From Duganella aceris (lineage in GTDB: Bacteria; Pseudomonadota; Gammaproteobacteria; Burkholderiales; Burkholderiaceae_D), in contig NZ_JAADJT010000004.1 in NCBI RefSeq assembly GCF_011090165.1, positions 372,001 to 436,000 on the forward strand: 64,000 nt of DNA, read 5' to 3'. Shown piece by piece: positions 35,800 through 44,719 of this stretch; positions within the stretch are counted from its first letter, which is position 1, and the number at the start of each line of letters is the position of its first letter. The notes below the pieces were generated by a model. That model had not been told where the DNA came from and did no database searches. It saw only the letters and a program-made list of their open reading frames with translations. The position numbers and the translations under genes are program-made.

Positions 35800-35804
35800 G
35801 TGAT

Positions 35805-36062
35805 ATGAGCAAAACAGACACCGTGATTAATACCGTTGAGCGATTCTCAATAGGAATTGACCAGAATTCTGGGCAGTATTATTTTTCCATTCCTGTATCG
35901 AATCGACTCATTGATTATGAGGAGTACTACGAGGTCACGGAGTTGGAATATCAAAATCTGGTATCCGACTCTGCCCTCGCAAGTCGTTTTGCTGCCGACT
36001 GCAGAGCGCACCGCGCGGATGCTCGCTTGATGACTAAACCGGGGACGGATAGAGGGGTATAA
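35805..36062 (+). CDS. Small hypothetical protein at the edge of an AT-rich islet
   Basis: 85 residues, starting 6 bases after the GGDEF-EAL stop. Acidic and Tyr-rich in the middle (IDYEEYYEVTELEYQNL); no domain recognised. Codon use is clearly more AT-rich than the neighbours, marking the left edge of the 35.8-37.3 kb islet. It could be translated by coupling to the upstream gene. Function unknown. Confidence 0.55.
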   Translation: MSKTDTVINTVERFSIGIDQNSGQYYFSIPVSNRLIDYEEYYEVTELEYQNLVSDSALASRFAADCRAHRADARLMTKPGTDRGV

Positions 36063-36150
36063 GGGCTACGACTGATGAAAGTGAGAAAGCGCGTAAATTT
36101 GTAAAATTATCTCGTGTATCCTGTTGATTTTTGGAATCAAAGGATCGCAA

Positions 36151-36960
36151 ATGCGACTTATTCGAATTGCTGCTACTGTATTCTTTTGTATCTTCACCCT
36201 AGTCTTAAACGGCTGTGCAACCCCAAATAAGCTATCCATATACGAATCATCTGCGCAAGGCAGCATAACTGAACAACAGATGCCGACGCCGTCTGAAGAC
36301 ACCACGCCGCTCGTGGAGGTTCGCTGGCAGGATCGTAGCACCGACACACTCATGGTTTTTGCTGGCAATGGAAAATGGTTAGCGATTAGCGAACTATGTT
36401 ATCGATATACAAAAGAAAAGAACATCGAACAGGCTACGATATGGTGCGACAAGGCAGGCACTAAAGATGTGAAAATATATGATTACGATCCGTCCCCGGT
36501 TCCTAAGCATGAATTTCTATACAGAATAGAAACCGGTGCGCTGAGCGAGAATTTCTTCCGGTTCGATCCATCCAAGATGCGCAGAGTGAAGGTTAAGCTT
36601 AGCAATTCACGGTCTGATCAGCATTGGGGGGCTTTGTTATCCTTATGTCTTGATGGACCAGCATCAATTGATACGGCGTGTCTGTCGGTAACCAGTTACG
36701 GTGACAACAATGATAAGCTGATATTCAAAACTTACCGGTATAAGGTAAACAAAAAGTATGCTATTCAAGAGATGCCCACTACCCATAAAATGGGAGATGC
36801 CATTGAGCTAGCTATCTATTTGGATGATAAAAAACTGCATTTTATCATCAACGGAAAGGATGATATGGCGCAGGACATCGCCTTCCCCGTGGAGGCGCTT
36901 AGCTTGTATTGCACCACAGCGGATTGTGCTTATGAATTTTTTCATGCGCCGAAACTTTGA
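36151..36960 (+). CDS. Hypothetical lipoprotein
   Basis: ATG at 36151 is chosen: AAAGGATC lies upstream and a lipoprotein signal starts there (MRLIRIAATVFFCIF, then lipobox LNGC). 269 residues. Beyond the signal no family is recognised; the C-terminal third (ELAIYLDDKKLHFIINGKDD) has a jelly-roll look. Two cysteines near the end (YCTTADC) may pair. AT-rich codon use suggests recent transfer. Probably anchored in the outer membrane facing the periplasm. Confidence 0.65.
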   Translation: MRLIRIAATVFFCIFTLVLNGCATPNKLSIYESSAQGSITEQQMPTPSEDTTPLVEVRWQDRSTDTLMVFAGNGKWLAISELCYRYTKEKNIEQATIWCDKAGTKDVKIYDYDPSPVPKHEFLYRIETGALSENFFRFDPSKMRRVKVKLSNSRSDQHWGALLSLCLDGPASIDTACLSVTSYGDNNDKLIFKTYRYKVNKKYAIQEMPTTHKMGDAIELAIYLDDKKLHFIINGKDDMAQDIAFPVEALSLYCTTADCAYEFFHAPKL

Positions 36961-37289
36961 ATTTTTTTTGAAAGTCTCCGTCCGCGTATTTCGAGAAGAA
37001 AGTGGTATTTGCATGGGAGCGGTTATGGCCCTTTTAACTTCGGGTGTAAAGCAGTGCGAGCTAAGTCGAAAAGTGGTTAATGTTCTGTAATTAAGCGACA
37101 GTCCGCTTTGGGGAATTCTGTATGGCCGTGGCAAAGTATGGTTCTTTAGTATGAGCACGATGCTATCGTATTCACTATCGACCAGTACGTGGTCGAAATA
37201 TTTTTCGAAAGCGTGTCGATTTGGTGTGCCGCCATCCGTCGTAGGGATGAAGCACCGATTGCCCATTCCACCTCAACCAAGGAACAGCC
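36961..37289. other. AT-rich intergenic stretch, no gene supported
   Basis: These 329 bases between the orphan lipoprotein and the VOC gene contain only short frames without ribosome sites or recognisable protein. No repeats, tRNA or clear terminator are seen. Base composition shifts back to the GC-rich norm near 37270. Confidence 0.6.
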
Positions 37290-37688
37290 ATGAAAAAACA
37301 CATCATCCTCAACTTGCCGGTGAAGGACCTGAGCAAGTCCAAAGCCTTCTTTTCCGCGCTCGGCTTTACTTTCAGCGACCGGTTCAGCGGCGACAACGCG
37401 GCATTCATGAACATCGCCGGCGATACCATCCAGGCCATGCTGACAACCGAGACCTTTTTCGCGTCCCTGATCGACAAGCCCGTCGCGCAGGCGAAGGAGG
37501 CCAATGAACTGGTCATCTGCCTGAGTTGCGACAGCAAGGAGGAAGTCGACACCATCATCGCCAAGGCCGTCGCCGCCGGCGGCCGCACGCCGCACCCGCC
37601 GGAGGATCATGGCTTCATGTATGACCAGGGTTTTGAGGACATTGATGGTCACCTGTGGAACCTGGTCTGGACGGCGCCGGAGGCCTGA
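37290..37688 (+). CDS. VOC-superfamily protein (glyoxalase/extradiol dioxygenase fold)
   Basis: 132 residues: two beta-alpha-beta-beta-beta modules, starting HIILNLPVKDLSKSKAFFSALGF and broken here at 20 residues; the second module is EVDTIIAKAVAAGG and ends DIDGHLWNLVW. This resembles the lactoylglutathione-lyase-like group whose members degrade or bind small molecules. The substrate cannot be read. AAGGAACAGCC before the ATG is a reasonable ribosome site. The last 74 bases overlap the convergent MFS gene. Confidence 0.85.
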   Translation: MKKHIILNLPVKDLSKSKAFFSALGFTFSDRFSGDNAAFMNIAGDTIQAMLTTETFFASLIDKPVAQAKEANELVICLSCDSKEEVDTIIAKAVAAGGRTPHPPEDHGFMYDQGFEDIDGHLWNLVWTAPEA

Positions 37689-38847
37689 GCATCAGCAGCG
37701 TGCCCGCCGCGAGGAACACGACGATGGCGGCCGCCGCATAGGGCGCGCCGGCGAATAATCCGTACAGCCACGCGCTGGCCAAGGGACCGAACATGCGCGC
37801 GATGGATTGCTGCGCCTGATTCGCTCCCTGCACTTCGCCCTGGCGGCCGACCGGCGCCGCGTCCGCGATCAAGGCGCTGACCGATGGCTGGAACAGGCCA
37901 TCGCCGAAAGTAAACATCGCAATCCCGCAGACCAGCAGCGGCAGCACGGGGAAAATCGCGAGCAGCGCCAGAAGCACCAGCCCCAGGCCATTAATCAGCA
38001 GTCCCGAACCGGCTACGCGCCGTTCGCCGAAGCGCGGCAGCAGCCGTGTCGCGACCAATCCCTGGCTGACGATATCCATCACGCCGATGCCGGCCAGCAC
38101 CAGTCCAATGGCGGCGGGGTTGAAGGACAGCCGCTCCTTCAGCAGCACCGCCAGATTGGATTGCAGCACCACGCTGCCGAAAGCAAAACAGAACACCACC
38201 GCGAACAGCAGCCGCAAACGCCGGTCGCGCAGCGCCGCGCCGAGCTGGCCGATGGCGTTGAACTGGCCCCAACGCAGGCCGCCGCTGCGGCTTTCGGCCG
38301 AATGGCTCTCAGGCAGATGCAGATAAACCAGCAAGGCATTCAGCAGCGCCAAGCCGGCCGCGCCATACAGCGGCGCGGCCAGCGACATCTGTCCGAGCAG
38401 GCCGCCGAGGACAGGCCCCAGCATGAATCCCAGGCCGCCGGCGACACCGAGCATGCCGAACGCCGGCCCGCGCTCCGCCGGCGCATGGGTATCGGCGACA
38501 TAAGCGTAGAGGGCCGAGATGCTGCCCGCCGTCAGACCTTCCAGCACGCGGCCAAGCACCAGCACCCACAGCGCGCCGCCGACGCCGAACACCGCGAAGC
38601 CGAGCGCCGATCCGCATAACGACAGCAATAACACCGGGCGCCGGCCGAAACGGTCGCTCATCGCCCCGAGCACCGGCGCCGCGACGAAGGAACACAGCGC
38701 GTAGACAGCCAGGATCGCCGACATCCAGAACGCGACATCGGGCGCGGCGACATAGCGCCCCACCGAAAACGGCAGCACCGGAATAATCAGCGTAAAGCCG
38801 GCGAAATTGAGGAAAACGGAAATGAAGAGAACGCGTATGCGTCGCAT
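37615..38847 (-). CDS. MFS transporter, TetA/Bcr-like efflux
   Basis: 410 residues with 12 predicted membrane segments. Motif A is GAMSDRFGRRPVLL and motif C is GFMLGPVLGGLLG, which mark drug/proton antiporters of the DHA1 group, near TetA. The ribosome site AAAGGAG lies 8 bases before the ATG. The substrate is unknown; resistance to a particular drug should not be assumed. The hydrophilic C-terminal tail of about 20 residues is encoded within the overlap with the VOC gene. Confidence 0.88.
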   Translation of the reverse strand: MRRIRVLFISVFLNFAGFTLIIPVLPFSVGRYVAAPDVAFWMSAILAVYALCSFVAAPVLGAMSDRFGRRPVLLLSLCGSALGFAVFGVGGALWVLVLGRVLEGLTAGSISALYAYVADTHAPAERGPAFGMLGVAGGLGFMLGPVLGGLLGQMSLAAPLYGAAGLALLNALLVYLHLPESHSAESRSGGLRWGQFNAIGQLGAALRDRRLRLLFAVVFCFAFGSVVLQSNLAVLLKERLSFNPAAIGLVLAGIGVMDIVSQGLVATRLLPRFGERRVAGSGLLINGLGLVLLALLAIFPVLPLLVCGIAMFTFGDGLFQPSVSALIADAAPVGRQGEVQGANQAQQSIARMFGPLASAWLYGLFAGAPYAAAAIVVFLAAGTLLMLRPPAPSRPGSTGDHQCPQNPGHT

Positions 38848-39094
38848 GAACTACTCCTTTGTCGTTGTCCGACCGGAGCGGTTCATCGGTTGAGAACCAC
38901 ACGGACGAACAATGGACGCTAAACAGCATCCGAAGTTCGTCGAGGGGACTCATGCAAGAAGCAAGGAACAGAACTTTCGTTTCCGAAAGGATTTGGGCTT
39001 ACCTATGACCAAATCTGCCTTTTCCGACCGAAGTATTATTTCATAGTTGAGCGATATCTGGCAACAACTGCGGCGCCGGTGCCGCTCATGCCTG

Positions 39095-39520
39095 CTATTT
39101 TTTCTCGTCGCTGAAGTTGTAGCCCGTCACCCGCCACTCACCGTCCGCCTCATGGATGGCGGTGATGGTTTCATACACAGTCGGTTTTTTGGTATAGACC
39201 GAGACATACTCGAACGACACCGATACGTTTTTTCCGGTCGAGGCCTGCTTGATGTTCGCGGATTTGAACGCGCGCGACTTGAGATCACCCAACGCCAGAT
39301 GCTTCCCATTGCCGACCACCGACCAGGTAAATTTTGACATGTCTTTCCGCAGTCCCTCGGAGCTGTTGTCCCAGGCCGTCGCGAAATCTTCGGTGTCCAT
39401 CAATTTCAGCCAATGCTCAGTCGCAGCGCGCGCATTCGCGACATCTTTGTCTCCCTGGGCGTATGCCAGGGAGCCAGTCAACAAGAATACGGCCAGGATG
39501 GCCGAAGTCAGTAATTTCAT
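39095..39520 (-). CDS. DUF4019-domain secreted protein
   Basis: ATG at 39520 is chosen (GGAG about 9 bases upstream), giving 141 residues with a cleavable signal peptide (LTSAILAVFLLTGSLAYAQ). The mature part has the DUF4019 pattern: ARAATEHWLKLMDTEDFATA, W-N-S-S-E near 50, VSFEYVSVYTKKPTVYETI and GEWRVTGYNF. The fold is NTF2-like and the function unknown; predicted periplasmic. It is divergent from the prolyl oligopeptidase gene. Confidence 0.85.
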   Translation of the reverse strand: MKLLTSAILAVFLLTGSLAYAQGDKDVANARAATEHWLKLMDTEDFATAWDNSSEGLRKDMSKFTWSVVGNGKHLALGDLKSRAFKSANIKQASTGKNVSVSFEYVSVYTKKPTVYETITAIHEADGEWRVTGYNFSDEKK

Positions 39521-39772
39521 CAGGAATCTCCGGGCGTTTAACGTGAACGGATAGTAAAGCACATCATCCTATCGGGTCACGATCTTGCGATGGAATGCAA
39601 AATATGACGCCTGGACCGGAAAATAGGCGCTTTACCCCAGCACGAACAAGATATTGCGTTGAACGCCTTCTAACATTTCATATTTATTACAAAGCAAGTT
39701 ATGATTTACGGTCGGCGGCGCCACAGCGCGGTCCGCCGCTTCCGAATACTCATCAACGATACGGACTCTCGC

Positions 39773-41947
39773 ATGAAGCAATTGAAACGCGCGGCCCTGG
39801 CCGCCGCCGTACTGATGGCGCACGGCGCCATGGCGCAAACCTGCACCGTCGCCGGCGCCGGCCTGACCTATCCGGTCACCCGCACCGTCGATCAGACCGA
39901 CGATTATCATGGCGTGAAGGTGGCCGATCCGTATCGCTGGCTGGAAGACGCCAACAGCGCCGAAACCGGCGACTGGGTGCAGGCACAGAACAAGCTGACA
40001 CAATCGTATCTGTCGCAGATCCCCGGCCGCGACGCGATCAGGGCGCGCCTCACCAAATTGTGGAACTACGAGCGTTTCAGCGTGCCGTTCAAGGAAGGCG
40101 GCCGCTATTTCTACAGCCGTAACGACGGCCTGCAAAACCAGGCGGTCCTGTACACGATGAAGACGCTGGCCGACGTGCCGCGCCTGCTGCTCGACCCGAA
40201 CACGCTGGCCGCCGACGGCACGGTGGCGCTGGCCGGCCTCGCCGTCAGCCCGAACGGCAAGTTCCTCGCCTACAGCACCGCCGCCTCCGGCTCCGACTGG
40301 AACGAGATCAAGGTGCGCGACATCGAGAGCGGCAAGGACACCACCGATCTGGTGAAGTGGGTCAAGTTCTCCAACACCGCCTGGCTGCACGACGGCTCCG
40401 GATTCTTTTACAGCCGCTACGACGAGCCGGAGGAAGCGACCAAGCTGGCCGGCGTCAACTACTTCCAGAAGCTGTACTTCCACAAGCTCGGCACGCCGCA
40501 AAGCGCCGACGCGCTGGTCTACGACCGACCAGACCACAAGGACTGGGGCTTCGGCGCCGAGGTGACCGAGGATGGCCGCTTCCTGATCATCACCGGCTCG
40601 CAAGGCACGGAGAACAAGAACCGCATCTTCTACAAGGACCTGAGCAACAAGAACGCCAAGGTGGTCGGCCTGCTGGAGGACTTCGACGCGGCCTATAACT
40701 TCATCGGCAACGACGGTCCGGTGTTCTGGTTCCGCACCGAGCGCAACGCGCCGCGCGGCCGCATCATCAGCATCGATACGCGCAAGCCGGCGGTGCTGAA
40801 CTGGAAGCAGATCGTGCCGGAAGGCGGCGACACGATGGTGTCGGCGTCGATGGTCAACAACCAGCTGCTGGTGGACTACCTGAGCGACGCGCATAGCCTG
40901 GTCAAGGTGTACGACCTGAAAGGCAAGCCGCTGCATGATATCGAACTGCCCGGCCTGGGCACCGCTGGCGGCTTCAGCGGCAAGCGTTCGGACGGCGAGA
41001 CCTTTTACTCGTACACCAGCTTCACCGCGCCGACCACCATCTATCGCTACGACCTGAAGGCCAACAAGAGCAGCGTGTACCGCCAGCCCAACGTGGACTT
41101 CGACGCCGGCAAGTTCGAAACCCGCCAGCAGTTCTTCACTTCGCGCGACGGCACCAAGGTGCCGATGTTCATCGTCGCGAAAAAGGGCCTGAAGCTGGAC
41201 GGCGGCAATCCGACCTATTTATACGGCTACGGCGGTTTCAATATTTCGCTGACGCCGACCTTCTCGGTGGCCAATCTGGCGTGGCTGGAAATGGGCGGCG
41301 TCTACGTGATGGCCAACCTGCGCGGCGGCGGCGAATACGGCGAATCGTGGCATGAATCCGGCACCAAGCTGCAGAAGCAGAACGTGTTCGACGACTTCAT
41401 CGGCGCGGCCGAATGGCTGATCGCGAACAAGGTGACGTCGCCGGCCAGGTTGTCCATCGGCGGCGGCAGCAACGGCGGCCTGCTGGTCGGCGCGGCGATG
41501 ACGCAGCGTCCGGAATTGTTCGCGGCCGCGATTCCGCAGGTGGGCGTGATGGACATGCTGCGCTTCCATAAATTTACCATCGGCTGGGCCTGGACCTCGG
41601 ACTACGGTTCGTCCGACAACGCCGACGAATTCAAGGCGCTGGTCAAGTATTCGCCGCTGCACAACCTGAAGAAGGGCGTGTGCTACCCGGCCACCATGAT
41701 CACCACCGCCGACCATGATGACCGCGTGGTGCCGGCGCACAGCTTCAAGTTCGCCGCGACCGCGCAGGCCGACCAGGCGCAAGGCGGCGCGCCGATCCTG
41801 ATCCGCATCGACAGCAAGGCCGGGCACGGCGCCGGCAAGCCGACCACCAAGCAGATCGAGGAGGTCGCGGACCGCTGGGGCTTCCTGGCGCGGGCGCTGA
41901 AGATGGACGATGGCGCCGAGGCGGCAAAGACGGCGGGCCAGCAATGA
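39773..41947 (+). CDS. Prolyl oligopeptidase-family serine peptidase (S9A), exported
   Basis: The start at 39773 gives 724 residues with a signal peptide (RAALAAAVLMAHGAMAQ). A seven-bladed propeller starts after DDYHGVKVADPYRWLED. The C-terminal alpha/beta hydrolase carries Ser in GGGSNGGLL, Asp in TADHDDRVVPAHS and His in KAGHGAGKPT. It cuts short peptides after proline, probably in the periplasm. Its stop overlaps the start of the metalloprotease gene (ATGA), so the two peptidases are made together. Confidence 0.94.
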   Translation: MKQLKRAALAAAVLMAHGAMAQTCTVAGAGLTYPVTRTVDQTDDYHGVKVADPYRWLEDANSAETGDWVQAQNKLTQSYLSQIPGRDAIRARLTKLWNYERFSVPFKEGGRYFYSRNDGLQNQAVLYTMKTLADVPRLLLDPNTLAADGTVALAGLAVSPNGKFLAYSTAASGSDWNEIKVRDIESGKDTTDLVKWVKFSNTAWLHDGSGFFYSRYDEPEEATKLAGVNYFQKLYFHKLGTPQSADALVYDRPDHKDWGFGAEVTEDGRFLIITGSQGTENKNRIFYKDLSNKNAKVVGLLEDFDAAYNFIGNDGPVFWFRTERNAPRGRIISIDTRKPAVLNWKQIVPEGGDTMVSASMVNNQLLVDYLSDAHSLVKVYDLKGKPLHDIELPGLGTAGGFSGKRSDGETFYSYTSFTAPTTIYRYDLKANKSSVYRQPNVDFDAGKFETRQQFFTSRDGTKVPMFIVAKKGLKLDGGNPTYLYGYGGFNISLTPTFSVANLAWLEMGGVYVMANLRGGGEYGESWHESGTKLQKQNVFDDFIGAAEWLIANKVTSPARLSIGGGSNGGLLVGAAMTQRPELFAAAIPQVGVMDMLRFHKFTIGWAWTSDYGSSDNADEFKALVKYSPLHNLKKGVCYPATMITTADHDDRVVPAHSFKFAATAQADQAQGGAPILIRIDSKAGHGAGKPTTKQIEEVADRWGFLARALKMDDGAEAAKTAGQQ

Positions 41948-44547
41948 TGCGCCCTCCAATCGCCGTATCGCTGCCACGCGCGCCGGCCGACTCCGCGCCG
42001 CTGTCGCGTACGCCGGCGAGCCGCGCGCCGCTGTTGTTCGCCCGGACTGGCCCTGCGCCGCTGCTGCTGGCCCTCATGCTGTCCGGCGCGGTGCCTCTGG
42101 CGATGGCCGCCGACGCCGCCGGCGCCGCAGCGGCGTCGGGCGGTGCTTCCGCCGCGGCCACCGCCAAGAAGATCGCGGACGTGACGCGCGGTCTGCAATC
42201 GCAGCCCGGCTTCATCGACGTCTGGCGCGACGCCGACAAAGGCCGTGTGCTGCTGTCGGTCGCCGCGCTGGAGCAGCCGTTCCTGCTGGTCAGCTCCCTG
42301 CCGTACGCCTTGGGCTCCAACGATATCGGCCTCGATCGGGGCCAGCCCGGCGAGATGCGCATGGTCCATTTCGAAAAGCGCGGCGGCAAATTATTCCTGG
42401 TGCAGGAGAACACCGCCTTCATCGCCGCCTCGGCGGACAAGGACGAACGCGCCGCCGTCAAGGAATCGTTCGCCAGCTCGGTGCTGTGGTCCGGCGACAT
42501 CCTCGCCAGCGACAACGAGCGCCACCTGGTGGACTTCTCCAGCTTCCTGCTGGCCGACCGCCACGGCGTGAGCGCCAGCCTGGCCGCCGCCAAGCAGGGC
42601 GGCTACGCGGTCGACCCTGCGCGCAGCGCGGTGCTGGCCGAAGAAGCCAAGGCCTTCCCCGACAACGTCGAACTGGAAGCGCTGCTGACCTTCGCCGGCC
42701 CCGGCCAGGCCGATTACGTGCGCAAGGTCGCGCCGGACGCCGCCAGCCTGTCGCTGCGCCAGCGCATCAGCTTGGTGCGGCTGCCGCAGATCGCGGAGCA
42801 GGGCGGATGGCGACCGCGCAGCTACCATCCGTATTCCGGCGGCTTCGATGTCAGCTACTACGACTTCGCCACCCCGCTCGCCAGCAGCATCGACGTGCAC
42901 TGGCAGGTGCGCCACCGCCTGGAGAAGACCGACCCGGCGGCCGCCGTCAGCACGGTCAAGAAGCCGATCGTGTACTACGTCGACCGTGGCGCGCCGGAGC
43001 CGGTGCGCTCGGCGCTGATCGCCGGCGCGTCGTGGTGGGCCAGCGCCTTCGAAAAAGCCGGCTTCAAGGACGCCTACCGCGTCGAGCTGCTGCCTGAAGG
43101 CGTCGACGCGATGGACATCCGCTACAACGTGATCCACTGGGTGCACCGCGCCACGCGCGGCTGGTCGTACGGGAACGCGCTGGCCGACCCGCGCACCGGC
43201 CAGATCCTGCGCGGCGCCGTCACGCTGGGATCGCAGCGGGTGCGGCAGGACATCCTGATCGCCGAAGCGCTGCTCGCCCCGTACGGCAAAGGCGCGCCGG
43301 CCGACAAACAGAAGATGGCCGAAGAAATGGCGCTGGCCCGCCTGCGCCAGCTGGCCGCGCACGAAGTCGGCCACACGCTGGGCTTCGCGCACAACTTCGC
43401 CGCCAGCCGCATGGGCAATGGCTCGGTGATGGATTATCCGCACCCGATCCTGAAGCTGAACGGCAAGGGCGAAGTCGACTTGGCCGATGCCTACGGCGTC
43501 GGCGTCGGGCCGTGGGACGACTACATCGTCAAATACATCTACGGCGATTTCGGCGCCGGCGCGCAGGAGCAGGCGGCGTTGACCAAGCTGCGCGCCGATG
43601 CGCGCGGCGCGGGCATGCTGTATTCCAGCGACCAGGACGACCGGGCGCCCGGCGCCAGCCATCCCGACGGCCTGTTGTGGGACTTCGGCCCGGACTCGAT
43701 CAAGACCTGGGACCAGCTGGGCGCCGTGCGCCAACGCGCGCTGCAAACCTTCTCGCCGGACGTGCTGCCGGACGCGCGCCAGATCGGCGAGCTGGAAGCG
43801 CGGCTGGTGCCGGTCTATCTGCTGCAACGCTATCAGGGCGAAGCGCTGGCGCGCCTGATCGGCGGCGGCGATTTCGACTACACCAGCGCTGGCGACGTCA
43901 AGGCCGGCATCGTCAAGGCCGGCATCAAGGCCACGCCGGCGGCGGTGCAGCGCCAGGCCTTGAGCCGTCTGGCCGACAGCCTGCGCGCCGAATACCTGGC
44001 GCTGCCGGCCAACGTGCTGGATATTCTGACGCCGCCGGCCATGAGCCATGAGCGCAGCCGCGAATACTTCGCCACCCACATGGATTCGGTGTTCGACGCC
44101 TTCTCGATCGCCGAAGCGGGCGCCGCGCAGACCGCCGGCTTCCTGCTGGACGCCGGCCGCGTCAACCGTCTGTCATGGCAGCACGCGCGCGACGCTCAGC
44201 AGCCGGGCGTGCAGGAAGTGATCTCGCTGCTGTTGCAGAAGACGTGGCAGCGCGAGCCGGTGCCGACGTCGGTTATCGGCGGCGAGGCGGTGCAGCTCGC
44301 AGCCAACTGGGTGCTGGCCGACGGCCTGCTCAACCTGCTCGACGGCGGCAAGCTGCATTCGCAAGTGGCGGCCGAAGTGCGGCAATCGGCGCGCGAACTG
44401 GTGCAGTGGCTGCAAAAGAATCCGGGCAAGGGCGTGACCGCCAACAGCCGCAAGCAGGCCGCCGAGCATATCGCCGCCTACCTGGCCGATCCGCGCAGCG
44501 TCAAATTGCGGGCCGCGCCGCCAATTCCGCCGGGAGCGCCGATCTGA
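41944..44547 (+). CDS. Exported zinc-dependent metalloprotease (DUF5117/DUF4953 type)
   Basis: 867 residues. A 35-residue polar lead and a hydrophobic segment (PLLLALMLSGAVPLAMAAD) suggest export. The metzincin zinc site HEVGHTLGFAH (HExxHxxGxxH) is intact, within the family block LRQLAAHEVGHTLGFAHNFA. The N-terminal part (GFIDVWRDADKGRVLLSV) matches the DUF5117/5118 modules of this family. It overlaps the prolyl oligopeptidase by four bases. Likely a periplasmic or outer-membrane peptidase in protein scavenging; the substrate is unknown. Confidence 0.9.
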   Translation: MMRPPIAVSLPRAPADSAPLSRTPASRAPLLFARTGPAPLLLALMLSGAVPLAMAADAAGAAAASGGASAAATAKKIADVTRGLQSQPGFIDVWRDADKGRVLLSVAALEQPFLLVSSLPYALGSNDIGLDRGQPGEMRMVHFEKRGGKLFLVQENTAFIAASADKDERAAVKESFASSVLWSGDILASDNERHLVDFSSFLLADRHGVSASLAAAKQGGYAVDPARSAVLAEEAKAFPDNVELEALLTFAGPGQADYVRKVAPDAASLSLRQRISLVRLPQIAEQGGWRPRSYHPYSGGFDVSYYDFATPLASSIDVHWQVRHRLEKTDPAAAVSTVKKPIVYYVDRGAPEPVRSALIAGASWWASAFEKAGFKDAYRVELLPEGVDAMDIRYNVIHWVHRATRGWSYGNALADPRTGQILRGAVTLGSQRVRQDILIAEALLAPYGKGAPADKQKMAEEMALARLRQLAAHEVGHTLGFAHNFAASRMGNGSVMDYPHPILKLNGKGEVDLADAYGVGVGPWDDYIVKYIYGDFGAGAQEQAALTKLRADARGAGMLYSSDQDDRAPGASHPDGLLWDFGPDSIKTWDQLGAVRQRALQTFSPDVLPDARQIGELEARLVPVYLLQRYQGEALARLIGGGDFDYTSAGDVKAGIVKAGIKATPAAVQRQALSRLADSLRAEYLALPANVLDILTPPAMSHERSREYFATHMDSVFDAFSIAEAGAAQTAGFLLDAGRVNRLSWQHARDAQQPGVQEVISLLLQKTWQREPVPTSVIGGEAVQLAANWVLADGLLNLLDGGKLHSQVAAEVRQSARELVQWLQKNPGKGVTANSRKQAAEHIAAYLADPRSVKLRAAPPIPPGAPI

Positions 44548-44551
44548 GCGC

Positions 44552-44568
44552 TGCACCAAAATAATGCC
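44552..44568 (+). promoter_or_regulatory. Candidate NtrC site 1 before the ammonium transporter
   Basis: TGCACC-AAAAT-AATGCC follows the NtrC pattern TGCACC-n5-GGTGCA with 2 mismatches in the core GCACC-n5-GGTGC. It lies about 100 bases before the sigma-54 promoter. Confidence 0.5.
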
Positions 44569-44579
44569 TTGCAACAGTG

Positions 44580-44596
44580 CGCACCGGGCCGGTGCG
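44580..44596 (+). promoter_or_regulatory. Candidate NtrC site 2 before the ammonium transporter
   Basis: CGCACC-GGGCC-GGTGCG is a perfect dyad matching the NtrC core GCACC-n5-GGTGC. It ends 57 bases before the sigma-54 element, within usual enhancer range. It could instead be part of a terminator for the gene ending at 44547, but no T-run follows. Confidence 0.6.
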
Positions 44597-44652
44597 TGCT
44601 GGCGCACTATTTGAAAACTCATTGAAATCAGTCACTTAAAATTTGCACCAAA

Positions 44653-44669
44653 TTGGAACGATTATTGCT
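44653..44669 (+). promoter_or_regulatory. Sigma-54 (RpoN) promoter of the ammonium transporter
   Basis: TTGGAACGATTATTGCT matches the sigma-54 consensus TTGGCACG-n4-TTGCT with one mismatch. The invariant GG (44655-44656) and GC (44667-44668) are 10 bases apart as required. Transcription would begin near 44680, 40 bases before the ATG. Confidence 0.75.
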
Positions 44670-44719
44670 TTTAGGGATATTCGTTTTTAATTTTTGCATT
44701 ATTTTGGGGAGTGATTTCG

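Noticed and set aside
36808..37266. Frames on both strands across the AT-rich gap (36808-37266 and 36824-37090)
   Set aside because: They overlap the lipoprotein gene, lack ribosome sites and have no protein-like features.
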